A stretch of 64,000 nt of DNA, from assembly GCF_963678635.1 (NCBI RefSeq), contig NC_087066.1:35529152-35593151 (forward strand), given 5' to 3'. The notes beneath the pieces are model-generated. The model was not told the origin of the DNA. It saw only the letters and a list, made by a program, of their open reading frames with translations, and made no database searches. The position numbers and the translations under genes were made by a program. Below are positions 1-11,800 of this stretch, piece after piece (within the stretch, counting starts at the first letter, position 1; every line of letters begins with the position of its first letter). Source of the DNA: Symsagittifera roscoffensis (lineage: Eukaryota; Xenacoelomorpha; Acoela; Convolutidae).

Positions 1-9
1 ATCTTTTTT

Positions 10-330
10 TTTGCGGTTCAGTTGCTGTGTGCTCAAAGATTGTCGGATTAGTTGCCACATCACTGTTTTTTTTTGTGCTGTAAGCATATTTCATTGTAGT
101 TGCAAGCCCAAGAAGTTTTGATCGTTCTAGATTCACGGGGAATTGAAACATTTAAAAAATCAAAATATAATTTTCGGTTCAACTGGTATTTGCTCAAAGA
201 TTGTCGTTGTAATTGCAAGGGAAGTGTTTTGTTCCTTGTAGTTCCAAAAATCATATTTATTTCGGCTCAACTTTTGTCTGTGCTAAGATTGTCGGCTTTG
301 TTTCCTCTTTGTAGTTCTTTTTCGTTACTA
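10..330 (+). repeat. Diverged dispersed repeat, three tandem copies
   Basis: A motif of the type TTCGGCTCAAC followed about 12 bases later by GCTCAAAGATTGTCG and then a TTGTTGCC-like block occurs three times here, near 14, 176 and 263. Related copies appear near 2,667, 5,130 and 27,060. The copies are strongly diverged and none carries a long ORF. I do not recognise the family; it may be the remains of a SINE or MITE. Confidence 0.4.
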
Positions 331-689
331 AAAAAAGTTCAAATAACTGGAATGATCAAATGTTTGCCTAATATGAACTTCTGTCGAGACAAACGAAAAT
401 ATAAACTTTGGTTGACTTTTTTCCGATTTCTATTGTTTTTTATTATTATGCTGTAGATTCAAGCTTTTATTTTCAAACTCCGTTTCGCCTTTGTGTATAA
501 TGCTTCATTTTGTCTGTTGATCACATCGATTTTCATAGTATTGGGGAAAGAATTGCCCGAAAAATGTTTCAAGCTCTCGGAAAGGTTGTTTTAGAAAACT
601 TGAGACCACCACTTGGCGTTTTTTGGCGCGGGCTATCCCTCGCAATTATAACGTATGATTGTCTAACACAGAAGTTTTTTGATTGGTGA

Positions 690-3600
690 GCCGCTGGGCA
701 CAAATGCCTACGATTCCGTTTTGATTTGCAAATTTTTAAGTCTTTGTTAAGTTGGTGCATAATTTTGATTCATTTTTTGTGAACGGGTCCGGTTAATTCA
801 AAAGCAAACGACAATGAAATTTTGACTTGAATATGGGAATTGTCAATCTGTTATATATTTAAATGCGAGCTTCACTGTCTCGCCATGGTTACGCTTTTTC
901 AAGGTATTATTTTAGCAAGAATTTTTGCACGTTTAGGCTATATCGTATCGTATATTGCAATAGTTAAATTTTTTTTTCGATTTTCTAGTTAAAATTCAAT
1001 GTTTATTGCACCAAGTTTGGAAATAGCAACTCAATAGTGGGATGCTTTTAGGGTTTTCCCAGTTGTTGCGAGTCTGGTCGCCATATATGAATAACCAAAG
1101 CCTTTTAGTTACGAGAAAAGGCAATTTTCGAGATTTTTCAAAGGTTTCTAGAAAAATTAATTAAATTTTTTTAAAAACTAATTCTCAAACCTGTAATTGG
1201 GTAATATCGGGTTACTCTTAGGGGTTGCAAATCTTGCCTCCAAATCTCACCTCTCAAATCTCTGTAGTTTTCGAGATATGACGTTTTTTATGATTTTTTA
1301 AAAAAAATTCAAAAAAAACGTAGTGTTCAAAATATTGCAAAACTTTGAAGATCTCAATCCTGTTGTTGGAAATTGTGAGGGTGCGCTCAGGGGTTGCGAA
1401 TCTTGCCTCTGAATATGACTGCTCAAATCCTTGTAGTTTCCCGAGATATGACGTTTAGGAATTTTTCAAAATAACTTTTTTCTAAGAACTTAGATATAAA
1501 GAAATTACACAAAATTTGAAGTTTCTATCTTTAAAGTGAGGGTCATCCAGGGTACTCTCAGGAGTTGCGATCTTTGCCTCCAAATTTGACTGCTAAAAAC
1601 TGTGTAGTTTTTCAGATATGACGTTTTTTGTGGTTTTTTCAAAAATTTTCAGAAAAATAACTTTATTTTGTCCTTAAAAATTGGAAGTTCCCAAATCTGT
1701 AATGGGTCTGTCAGAGTTTTCTCAGGGGTTGCGAATTTGGCCTCTAAATATGAGAGCTCAAATCTTGTTAGTTTCCAGATCCGACGTTTTTTTGTGGTTT
1801 TTTCAAAAAAAAAATTCGAAAACTTAAATTAAAACTCTTTTTTCAAAATTAGAAATTCCGAACCCTATAGTTGGGGGCTGTCAGAGTAGCTTCGGAGTTT
1901 TCGAATCTTGCCTTAAATAATGACTGCTCAAATATTGGTAGTTTTCGATATGTCCTGTTTTTTTCTGATTTTCAAAAAAGTATATTTTTTAGAAAATGTC
2001 AGTTTGAAGTTTCTCAAAATTTGAATTTTCCAACGCTGTAGTTAGGTACTGCAAGAGTACTCACAGGAGTTGTAAATCTTGCGTCCAAATGCGATTGCTC
2101 AATTGCTTTTAGTTTCCGAGATTTGAAGTTTCTTAGCTCATTTCAAAGAACTTTTTCGAAGAACTTAAGTATAGCTTCGGAAAATGTTTTTTTTTTTTCA
2201 AAATTTAAATAAAAAACTTGAATTAAAACTTCTGCAATTTATGTAAGTATGAACCCTGTAGTTGGGTGCTGTCAGAATACACTTAAAGGATGGAGATCTT
2301 ATTTCCAATATATGCGGTTTTTTATGAAATGTTTAAAATTCGAAGCTTCGGATAAGCGTTAGACGCTAGTTTTCATGATAATTATATGTGGTCAGTTGAA
2401 TGTGTACGGTCGAGAATCGCAGAAGTTTTTGATCATTTTAAGGACTATGCTTCAAGTTTCTTGAGGTTTTTGTTTGGCTGGTCTTAAACAGGAGATTTCT
2501 CTATTTTGTCATAATAGTTTTTTGTCCTATTATTTTCGCTGGCTTAACATTAAAGTTTTACATGTTTAAGCAATGGATTATCTGGCTGTGCTTTATTTTG
2601 CATGTTTATATTGGATATATTTCAGAAGTAATCGGCTCTGACTACATGATTATGACAACAGTATTGTTTTCGGCTCAACAAGTTTCGACCCAAAGTTTGT
2701 CGCCTTTGTTACCGCTCGGTAATTGATTTCCATTTTTATGGGCTGCTAATGAGCTTCAGCTGATACAAATCATCTGCCGTAACTTTCCAGTTTCTGTGAA
2801 GTTATTCGCAAGTGCTGCGAAGCTCTGCTTTGCCTCTGTGTTATAGTGTTGCAAATTCAGACGGACATTATGAGACTCGCAAGACTATTAGGTTTCGAGA
2901 TATGAATATTTTAGTAAAATATTTCCAGAACTTCCGTAATACAATAAATCTGTTCTTTTCGGAACATTTTGGGTTGTTATGTTTTTTTTCATGTATCTCT
3001 CGGTTATTATAACTATTTATAGGGCTACAAGTTGGAACTCAAATTGCTAGAACTCTCAGTTTTAGGAGTTTCCAAGATATGGATGTATTATTTCTAACAA
3101 TTTTCTCAGTTATACATTAAACATCATGTTACTTCGAGTTTTGGCTGAAATATTGAGCTATCTAGGCTTTTCAGTTTTCGAGTTATGGATGCTTTTGTGG
3201 CTCTTGGGATTATAAAGGGTTTGGCAGTCGGGTACTACACTTCACCCGGTAAGTTACTTTGTTCACAGAATCCTCAATTTAGTAGGAATGGTAAACATGC
3301 ACAATTTCTTGAAAATTGAAAAAACTACCATAGTTTTGATTAGGTGGAGTCTGTTTTCAGACAGTAATCTTTTCAACTAAATTACCTGAAAAAGTGTTTT
3401 CACTTTGGATTAATTGTTTCCATCTCATTTTCTGTTCACTAGCTGCTAAGTCTCCACTTGTGTTGTATCGCATTTGATGCGGTCTGCTTGGCCTCTGTGT
3501 TTCATTTTTGTAGTCTTTTTTTTCTATTTTTGTACTAAAAATTTAGTGCTTTTAACATTTTTTATGAGCATGGATAAATGCTGTGCTTTTCAATTTTTTT

Positions 3601-4775
3601 TTGTCTATCGGCTCTTTTCCAGTTTCCCACCCCCTTAGTAGAAAAGCAAAACAAAGCTGATCAAAAATTGTTCACATGACATTTTGCATGTTTTTAATCT
3701 TGTGTAAATTTGTTCACCTTTTCATGCTGACACGTTTTAATGCTTTTTTCAAAATGAAAAGTAATTTTCTATAGACTTTCCTTTAATGAATTTCAGAAAA
3801 AATCAAAGGGGGGGGGACTGGAAAAGAGCCCTATTATCATACCCGCGCCCAGCGTTACCGGTGGGCAAATGCCTACTACTCAGTTTTGATTTCTAAGTTT
3901 ATTTCTTTGTTTAGTAATGCATAATTTTAAGTTTTTTGGGGCCTATCTGGTTATTAAAAGCAAATGGCAACGAAATTTTGACATAAACATGAGCATTGTC
4001 GTTTTCCATGTCAATTATCTGTGGCCAGACGAATGTATCCGGTCAAAAACCATAGTAGTTTTTGATCACTATAAGTACAATGCTTCAAGTTTTTTGAAGG
4101 TTTTATTTAGCTTGTAATAAACAGCCTAATTCGCTTTTTTAGTGTTATTAATCAAATAATTCCGCCGACTTAACATAAGAGTTTTGCATGTTTAAGCAAT
4201 GGCCTATTTCGCCGTGCTTTAGTTTTCATCTTTTCATCTACTATTATTAATTAAGGCATATATGACTATTGCGAAACATACCTGTTTTTATAACTCTGTA
4301 TATTGTATATAGTGCTGCAACTCAGACTGACTCTATGAGACTCGCTAGATTATAAGTTTTCGAGATATTGATGTTTTAGTAAAATATATCCAGCATTCGC
4401 TTACGATAAATCATTTCATTTCGAAACTTTTCTGGGTTATGTTTTTGTTTTTTTCTTGGGTTATGTACTTCCCGGTTTCTAGAACCATGTATAGGGCCAC
4501 AAATTTGAACTGAAATTGCGAAGGCTCTCAAAATTTCTAGTTTCATAGATATGGATGTATCTCTAAAAGTTTTCCAATATTTCAATTTATACATCAAATT
4601 ATTCCGAGTTTGGCTGAAATAATGAGCTTCCCAAGCCTTCCAGTTTTCGCGTTATGGATATTTTTGCGACCCTTGCGATCAGTAAGGCTATTGCAGTCGG
4701 GTACTAACTTTTTCCCCTGAAAATTTTTTTTTTCATAGTATGTTGATCTTAGTAGGAATGGTGTATTCTCATGCT
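690..4775 (+). repeat. Old tandem segmental duplication, copies A and B
   Basis: Copy A (about 690-3,310) and copy B (about 3,850-4,770) share the same landmarks in the same order. Examples are GGGCACAAATGCCTAC against GGGCAAATGCCTACTAC, the shared ACATGTTTAAGCAATGG-type block, and GGCAGTCGGGTACTA followed by AC. The offset between copies falls from about 3,160 to about 1,620 because copy A carries roughly 1.5 kb (about 843-2,365) that copy B lacks. That extra segment holds the satellite array listed separately. Divergence is high, so the duplication is old. Confidence 0.6.
1030..2320 (+). repeat. Degenerate satellite-like array, about 170-bp unit, 7-8 copies
   Basis: The landmark GGGTTGCGAATCTTGCCTC, followed by GACTGCTCAAAT and then TAGTTTTCGAGATATGACG plus an A/T-rich tail, recurs near 1,065, 1,224, 1,393, 1,562, 1,724, 1,888, 2,064 and 2,284. 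Spacing is about 160-220 bases. Unit length and head-to-tail order are those of a satellite. The units are well diverged and the array is not coding. Confidence 0.65.
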
Positions 4776-5841
4776 CATATTCTTAGAATTTTAAATAGTT
4801 TTCTTAAATCAACAGTTTCTTTGGTTTGTTTCCTAAGCCTTGATTTTACTTTGAATTAAACCGTTTTTTAGTAAAATTGCGAGTTTCATAATTTTTGAAC
4901 ATACAAGTCTGATTTTAAAAAGTGTTTATTTTTTGTTTCTTTTTTCCTTTTTTAAAATAAATTAAACGTTTTCAGCTAAAGTTATATCCGATTAGTCAAT
5001 TTATATTGGGTAGTTTTATGGGCAAAATATGTTCTTATGCTTTTTTATGCGTGTCAATACGGATAAGTCATAAAAATTTTTAAAATTTAGTAGCTTGAAA
5101 TTTTTCTGGACACTAGTTTTGTGTTCGGCTGAACAGGGTTCGACCCAGTTTTGTTCGGCTTAATTGCCCTTCGGTAATTTATTCCAAATACTTTTTAAGA
5201 CTGTCTATGAAAGATGAGCTGTCTATGAAAGAAAATCCAAGATCCATCCCTGCAAGTGTTTTTCAAGATGGGATCAGTGTTTTACTCTGTCATGTTCAAA
5301 TGTACGGTTAATTATTCGAAGCAGGTGGCTTATTGTCTCAAAACCGAAAATTTTTGTAACAAATACAATGCTGATTTAAATTATCCGGACAAAAAATATA
5401 AAACTTGGAATTTCAAACGCGTTTTTTCTCTAATTAGGTTGAGTTTAGGTGGATGAATACAAAGTGCTTAAAATTTCAGCAGAATTATTATGGCGCAATT
5501 TGTTTTGCGAAATTCGGGCCAAAAACAATCACCCGAAAACACATTTTTTGGCTTTTTCAATTACTAAAAAAGGGTGCTATATTTGAGTAAAAATGACTTG
5601 TTTTGGCGATTATACCCTTCGTTATTATAACCTAGATTAAACGTTGTTTGGCTAAATCAAAAAATTTTCGATCGGATTTTGGCGAGTTCATAAACTCAGC
5701 TGTCGCTTGTTCGCTCATCTGTCTGAGAACTAATCTTTCAGATACGTCTAATCATTGCTGCTGAGTTTTGAAAAAAAGTTGGTGTTTTTAAAGCACAGAT
5801 TGCAACTTTGGATAGTTTTAAGTTTTTCAGATAGGTGTAAA
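4776..5841. other. Non-coding sequence upstream of the first tetraspanin exon
   Basis: AT-rich sequence without a supportable gene. One copy of the TTCGGCT-type repeat lies near 5,125. The stretch 5,700-5,841 directly precedes the first coding exon and presumably includes 5' UTR. No TATA box or other core promoter element could be assigned with confidence. Confidence 0.4.
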
Positions 5842-8800
5842 ATGGCAAAGAGTAAGTACAAGAAGAAAAAATCGACGAAGAACGACGAGCCTGAGAAATC
5901 ACGTGATCTGGATACTTCAGAGAAGACAATGACATACAAGACAAGTGGCTAGTTGAGAGTTCAATTAATTTCTAGATTGCATTATATTAAATAGAACCAC
6001 GTTGCCAGGTGATGTTGAGTCTTTTTGCTGGCAGAAGAGATTTATCTACTTTTAGATAATGTTTTCCAGATCAACTTTTTGCAAAAGCCGTTTTTGATAA
6101 ATTGGCTTAGCTTTTTCTTCACTTAAGTCTAGCTTGAAACTTTGATCCAAAGTTATTTTTACTAGCTGGATTCGGCCTCGAACCAAAAAAAAAACAAAAT
6201 ATTTTTCGCAGTTTGGTGTATACGAAGTTTATTGCAGAATCATCATTAGTGGTTATACCAAACATTGTCAGTTCGAGTTTTTATATTGATGAAGCAGTAT
6301 TTTGATCGTTGTTTTTTCCACCTTGAATCGTAGGCGTATCCATTGGGTTCTTGGAAAATGCAAACAAATCGGTTAAGTTCGATGTGTTTTCTTGTTTGAT
6401 TTAATATCCAGTTCCAGATTTCCGTTTGCAGATAGTGTCTAGTTGTTTTCGCGGCAATTTCATTGAACGTGATAAATTAGTCTTATCCGCATGTTTGATA
6501 GATTTTTTTTACTCAGAGGACTTAATGTCGGACGAAACAATCATAGAAAAATCTCGATCTAAAAAAAATACCAAAATGATAAATAAATAAGTTTAAAAAA
6601 ATTGGCTCTTTCATTTTTCCCCCACCTGCAAATTTTTACAAGTATGTTTGTTGACCACAATGTCAGATTGTTTTAAAATTTTACATAAAGACTAATTAAG
6701 CCACAATAAACTTATTTGGTCTTGATAATCAACCTCGTAAACCACTCGCTACACTTGAAATTGAAGCTCATGTGATGTGGGAAAAGAAAAAAGAGCCAAA
6801 AAGTTATAATATAAAATTAATTCCCAAAACTTTGTCAGCCCCGGTCCATCAAATTGATTTTCTGAGCTTTTCGGCTTTTATCTTAGATGGGTAACGTGTA
6901 AGTCCGACTTGTTTGAGCGCGGCAAATTAACGAATGTGCTTACGCGTTTATATCTTTTCAAATTGGTCCCAAAAGTTCTTAAACACTTTTCAATAATAAT
7001 ATTCTACAGCGCGAGGCTACAATTTGTCGCAAGAGACGGTTGGTCGCAAGCGACTATTCGCAGCGTTTTTAAATGGCATTTCGCACCAAGCGTCATTTTG
7101 TAGCTAGCGACAATTAGCAGCACGATTAATTGCTAATTGGTGGATTAAAAATGATGTGAATTGAGCAAAATGTTTTGCGGTGTTTTGGAGGGAAATAACA
7201 TTCAACGAGCGATCGAAATTTTCAACTTAGCACTAGTTTTGAATTGAATACCAAATTGAAATGAATTAGAAAGAGTAGTTAAACGTTAGGAGCATCTAAA
7301 ACTCCTTTATTTCAGTTCATTAGTTTCATTTTCTTCTGGCAAATCATTACACTTACTGATCCCAATATGCGCTTAAATTTTGTCTTGAGTGAGCGAGGAA
7401 AACAGCATCTTGTCCACGATGGAGAATTTTTGAATCTAAACCGCCACAACAAAATAACTGATAAATCCAGCTGGCTATGTGTGAAGAGGCCGTGTAATGC
7501 GTCTGTTGCCACCATCGCAGATGAATTAGTCAGCTCGTCTGGAATACATGGTCACGAAAATATTCCATGCGAGGAAGAAGTAAAAAGTTAGTAAATAGCT
7601 CAAAATTTTTGACACGTGCGCGAACTTAACTTTCACAATTAAGAATTTTTCTAGTTTTAATTTGTTTTAAAGCGTTAAATTAGCACTACTGCAAGGCGTG
7701 CTTTTCTGTTGGGGAAACTGACCACACCCAGTTGAAAAAAAAAGTATAATCTCTCAAACATGCTAGTTTTTTAAAGACCAGGGGTGTTTTTTTTTGGGGG
7801 GGGGGGGGGGGTCAAACATTTTTTCTTCGCCTGTTATTAAGTTTCAGGGTTAAACTTGCGATCAAACCAAAGGGAAAAAGAACATTGGAGCCTCCCGGTA
7901 TCATTGACGTGGAAAACGCTGGGGACATGCCTCGAAACTGTTGTTAGTTTTTTTAAGTACAAGTCCCTCGCCAGAAATGTTCAGCGACAACGAGCAACTA
8001 ATTCCGCCCTCCCCACTCAATTAAAGAGATTGCCGTGCGTTTGGAGTTGAGCAGGACCCTGAGGGGGGATAATTTCCTCGTTTTTCATTCGGGGTTGGAT
8101 GAAAAAGACCGAATGTTAATATTTGCCACCGACGAGAACTTAGAAACTTCGGAAAGAAACAGTCTGGCATGCAGATGGGACATTAAAGCATTTCCCGCGT
8201 TGTTTAATTAAATTTTTACAATCCATACGGCGGTTAACGATCAATCTGTTCCATTAGTTTTCTTTCTTCTCCAAAACAAAAGTGAAGAACATTACATTCG
8301 GGCCTTCAGACAGTTGAAAAAATGAACCAAGGACTTGTGGTAGATTTTAAGAAGGCTTCAATTAACGCTTTTCAGGAAGTATTCAATGAAGTAACTATAA
8401 AAGGATGATTTTTTCAGTTGACTCAAGACAATTGGCGCAAAGTTTAAGAGATTGGATTAGCACCAGTGTATCGAGAAGATGAAAAAACACGCATGCTTCT
8501 AAAGTCATTCGTTGCTTTGGCACTGATACCTGAGCTCGACTTTAAAATCGGCATGACTGCTTTGTGCTCTGAAATTTCCGACCAAAATGGCGAGTCCGCT
8601 TGATTTGATCGCGTCGATTATTTTGAATCAACTTGGGTTGGAATTATCCTCCGAGGATGCAAAGGGGTCGGGCAATTTCCTATTTCACTCTGAAACCAGT
8701 TGGAAAACGCAAAAAATGGAAGACAGAAAACCAACAATACGGTAGAGGAATAGCATATGGCCTTCCAGATTGGGATGGGGTGTGCTCACCCCTCCATTCG

Positions 8801-11800
8801 CAAACTTATCCACTTCCTGAGAAAAGAACTGAGTCTGTCGGAGAACAAATTCCTGAGTCTGTCGGAGAACAAATTGGCGAAATAGTTGCTAGAGGAAGTG
8901 CCGCCAAGGTGGCAAAAAAGTCAAGCCAGATCAGTTGAACTCCTTAAACATCATAGTAACAATAATATTCTCAATCAACTTGAAGGCCTCTCTTTCAATT
9001 TTGATTTTAAGTTTTTTAGTTTAACCCTTCGTTCTATTTTCTTTTGATCTGGTCAAAGCTTTTACCGCTACTAATTGTCGCTTGCTACGAGTCGTCGCGC
9101 GCTGCGAATTGTCGCTTTTTACAAATGCTACGAATGGTCGCTTGCGACGAATTGTCGCCATGCCATTTTAGAGTATTTGTGTTTCGAGCTTTCGAAGAAC
9201 TTTTGATATTCGTTCTTGATGATTTTTCTTTTTCTTTGGACAATGATCGATTTATGAACTAACCACGTCGGACGTATTTTTTCTATCATGTGCAAGGTGT
9301 TAAGCTTCACCTGTTTTTTTGTCATTTTATGGGGGATATACAGAATGTCATTTTTAACATAGTGGAATAATTGGCGCGCGATTTAGTTCCTGTTGTTAAT
9401 GTGTAAGCGGTGGTTTTATCCAGCTCAGAAACCATTCCAAATTGATTTCAGGCTAAATATTTAGTCTCATTGATAACAATATCAGATGCTAATTTTTGAT
9501 GTCGATTTTGTGTCAAGTTATCTAAGTGAATGTTTTCGGATTTTCCTTCTCTTGCTGCTTTTTAGGGCTAGCCTGTATTTTGTCTTTTTCACTGGTGTTT
9601 GCAGCTTTGTCTCTGCGCTGAAATTTGGAATTATTGCTGAATCAGAAATCAAAGTGCAACATTCAAGGATCAGCTGAAGATCAAAATAGGAGGTTTTTTT
9701 AAGCTGAACTAAGCTATGACTTACTTGCAGATCAGAAGCCTTTTTAAACCCGCAATGACCACATGATTCTTAAACTAGCATCACTGCCACTACGTTACGG
9801 CACAATAATTAATTGCGTCTAGACTTGTACTGCGATGCTTTGACATGACATGCCTGCCGAACTTATGAAAACTTTCACTGAATTGATTTTGATTGTTTTT
9901 TTTTTGTTTTTAATCTTTCAAAGCATCTGGATGCTGTAACGGCTTAGTTTTGTTGTTTATTCGTGTGGTTCAGGAAGAGCTCCGAGACAGCAGCCGGACC
10001 TGGACGAGGAGCAGGAGCACGAGATAGAGAAGGCGTTCAGTGGGAAGTTCTTCGACGGCAAGAAGTCCCTGGATGCGACTGTGCTGCTGAGTGCGATGGA
10101 CGAGACGGGAGGGGTGACGGAGAGAAATGCAAACAGACCAAACAGACTCACTGGACATCGCTTCGACACGGATGTGTTGCAGAAGCCGAACAATGTGTAA
10201 GATAGCTGCTCATTTTGTACATGTATAATGATGGATAATGCACTAAAAAAAATAGTCATTGTATAGCCTTGCGTACGAATTTAGGTAAGAAGATAAGGTA
10301 ACATTCGATCATGTTCGATAAGGAGTGACCAACTGAAAAGATATTGCTCTTGTTGCTTTTTCTTTAAATATTGGCCCATTCAGTTCGATTGGTGAGTTAA
10401 TGTATTTAGGACTAGTGAAAATTGAACCATTTTAGTTTAGTGAATTAACTTGATTGGCGACTTTTCAAAAGTTACAACTCTGATTTTTTAAGCCCCCCAA
10501 AGGGGCCTGTTTTATAACAAAAATAGTTTCGCAAAAGTGTTTCCTTTAAGGAAAACAGGCTTTTTCAGCTGTTTTTGTTTAAATAGGATTTTGGTTGAAT
10601 AAATGATGGGGCTTATTTGACCGTTTGAAAGAAGTAGTCAGAAGGGGTTCAAAAGAAAGTTTAAGATAAGAAATGAATTTTGCGACCACAAAAAGTGAGC
10701 ACTTCATTGGATGCGACATGAAACAGCTGTAAGGGAAGATTGCAGCGCTGTGTTGATTGTAGCTTTGTGAAGAAAACGGCCGAGCAGCGGTTCGACGCTT
10801 TCGTGGCTGACAAGTGCGAGAGGTACACACAGTTCTTCGGAATAATCAACCTCGTGTTCATTGTTTACGGAGTGTATGTGTTCTGCTTTGTCACCTTCTT
10901 CGAGGGGTCACAGAACTACGCCTTCATCACTGTTGAACAGACTGAGGTGCTGCTGAATAGACTCATTTGGGTGATCAGATTAACATGTTGCCTGCTAGTT
11001 CTCACTATCGTAACCCTCAAAGCATACTTCAAAAAACCAGAGCGTAAGTGCTCTAGTGTAGCGGTCACTTAAATACAATCATGAAACCAATCGAGGTGTA
11101 GAAAAAAAATTATTTAAAAAATCGATTATAATGGGTTTCTATTTTTAAGCAATAAAATCTCTATATAATCGATCATAATCGATTGTTTTTTAAAGAAAAT
11201 GAAACCTGTTTTTCTAACAAAAAAAAACATTTTTATTTGATTATTGTCGCAATTTTTTTTCGATTAACGTTTCAGTATCTGTTACCAATATCAGTGTGAC
11301 AAGAATTTTTTCTGTAGCAAGAAAAAGAGTTTTTTTCCAAGTTTGTGCACAGTGGATTCTGTGAAAAGAATATTTTGAAACATTTTGAAAACTAACACAT
11401 TGTAAACTAACGAATTTTTCCAGGGAGAGAAGTTTGGCTGTGTGTCTATAAATTATAGAGTGAAGAACCTCTTCACTCAACATTTTACTGACTTAGAGTG
11501 TGTGTGTGTGTGTGTGTGTGTGTTTGTAGAGGCCCATAAGGACGTTCTGTTCTCGAGAACTGATCCCAGGAATCTGGAGTTGACGAGGGAGTGGGAAAAG
11601 AACGAGGCGAACAAGTTCATGTATGTGGTCATGCAACTCATAGTGTTTCTCATGGCTGTCATCTCCTTCATATACGCCCACTGCACCCAACTCATCACGG
11701 TCGGACTGCCGGCAACAGACCCCAACAGTCTATATGTTAGTTGCATTAGATAAAGCATTATTCAATTTCGAACCAATTGTAAATACAGAAAAGAGAATGC

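Noticed and set aside
7796-7811. Run of 16 G as a G-quadruplex or origin signal
   Set aside because: A single homopolymer run in decayed transposon sequence; similar G or C runs occur in the MITE copies, so slippage is the simplest explanation.
10198-10200. TAA after exon 2 as the end of a separate upstream gene
   Set aside because: The stop lies within the GTAAGA donor. Using the donor joins exon 2 to exon 3 in the right phase, so a single gene is simpler, though cDNA should confirm it.
9963-10205. Arg/Gly-rich plus-strand ORF and a matching minus-strand ORF at 9,957-10,259
   Set aside because: They are shadow frames of tetraspanin exon 2. The true frame reads EEQEHEIEKAFSGKFF, joins exons 1 and 3 in phase and ends at a GTAAGA donor, not at the TAA it overlaps.
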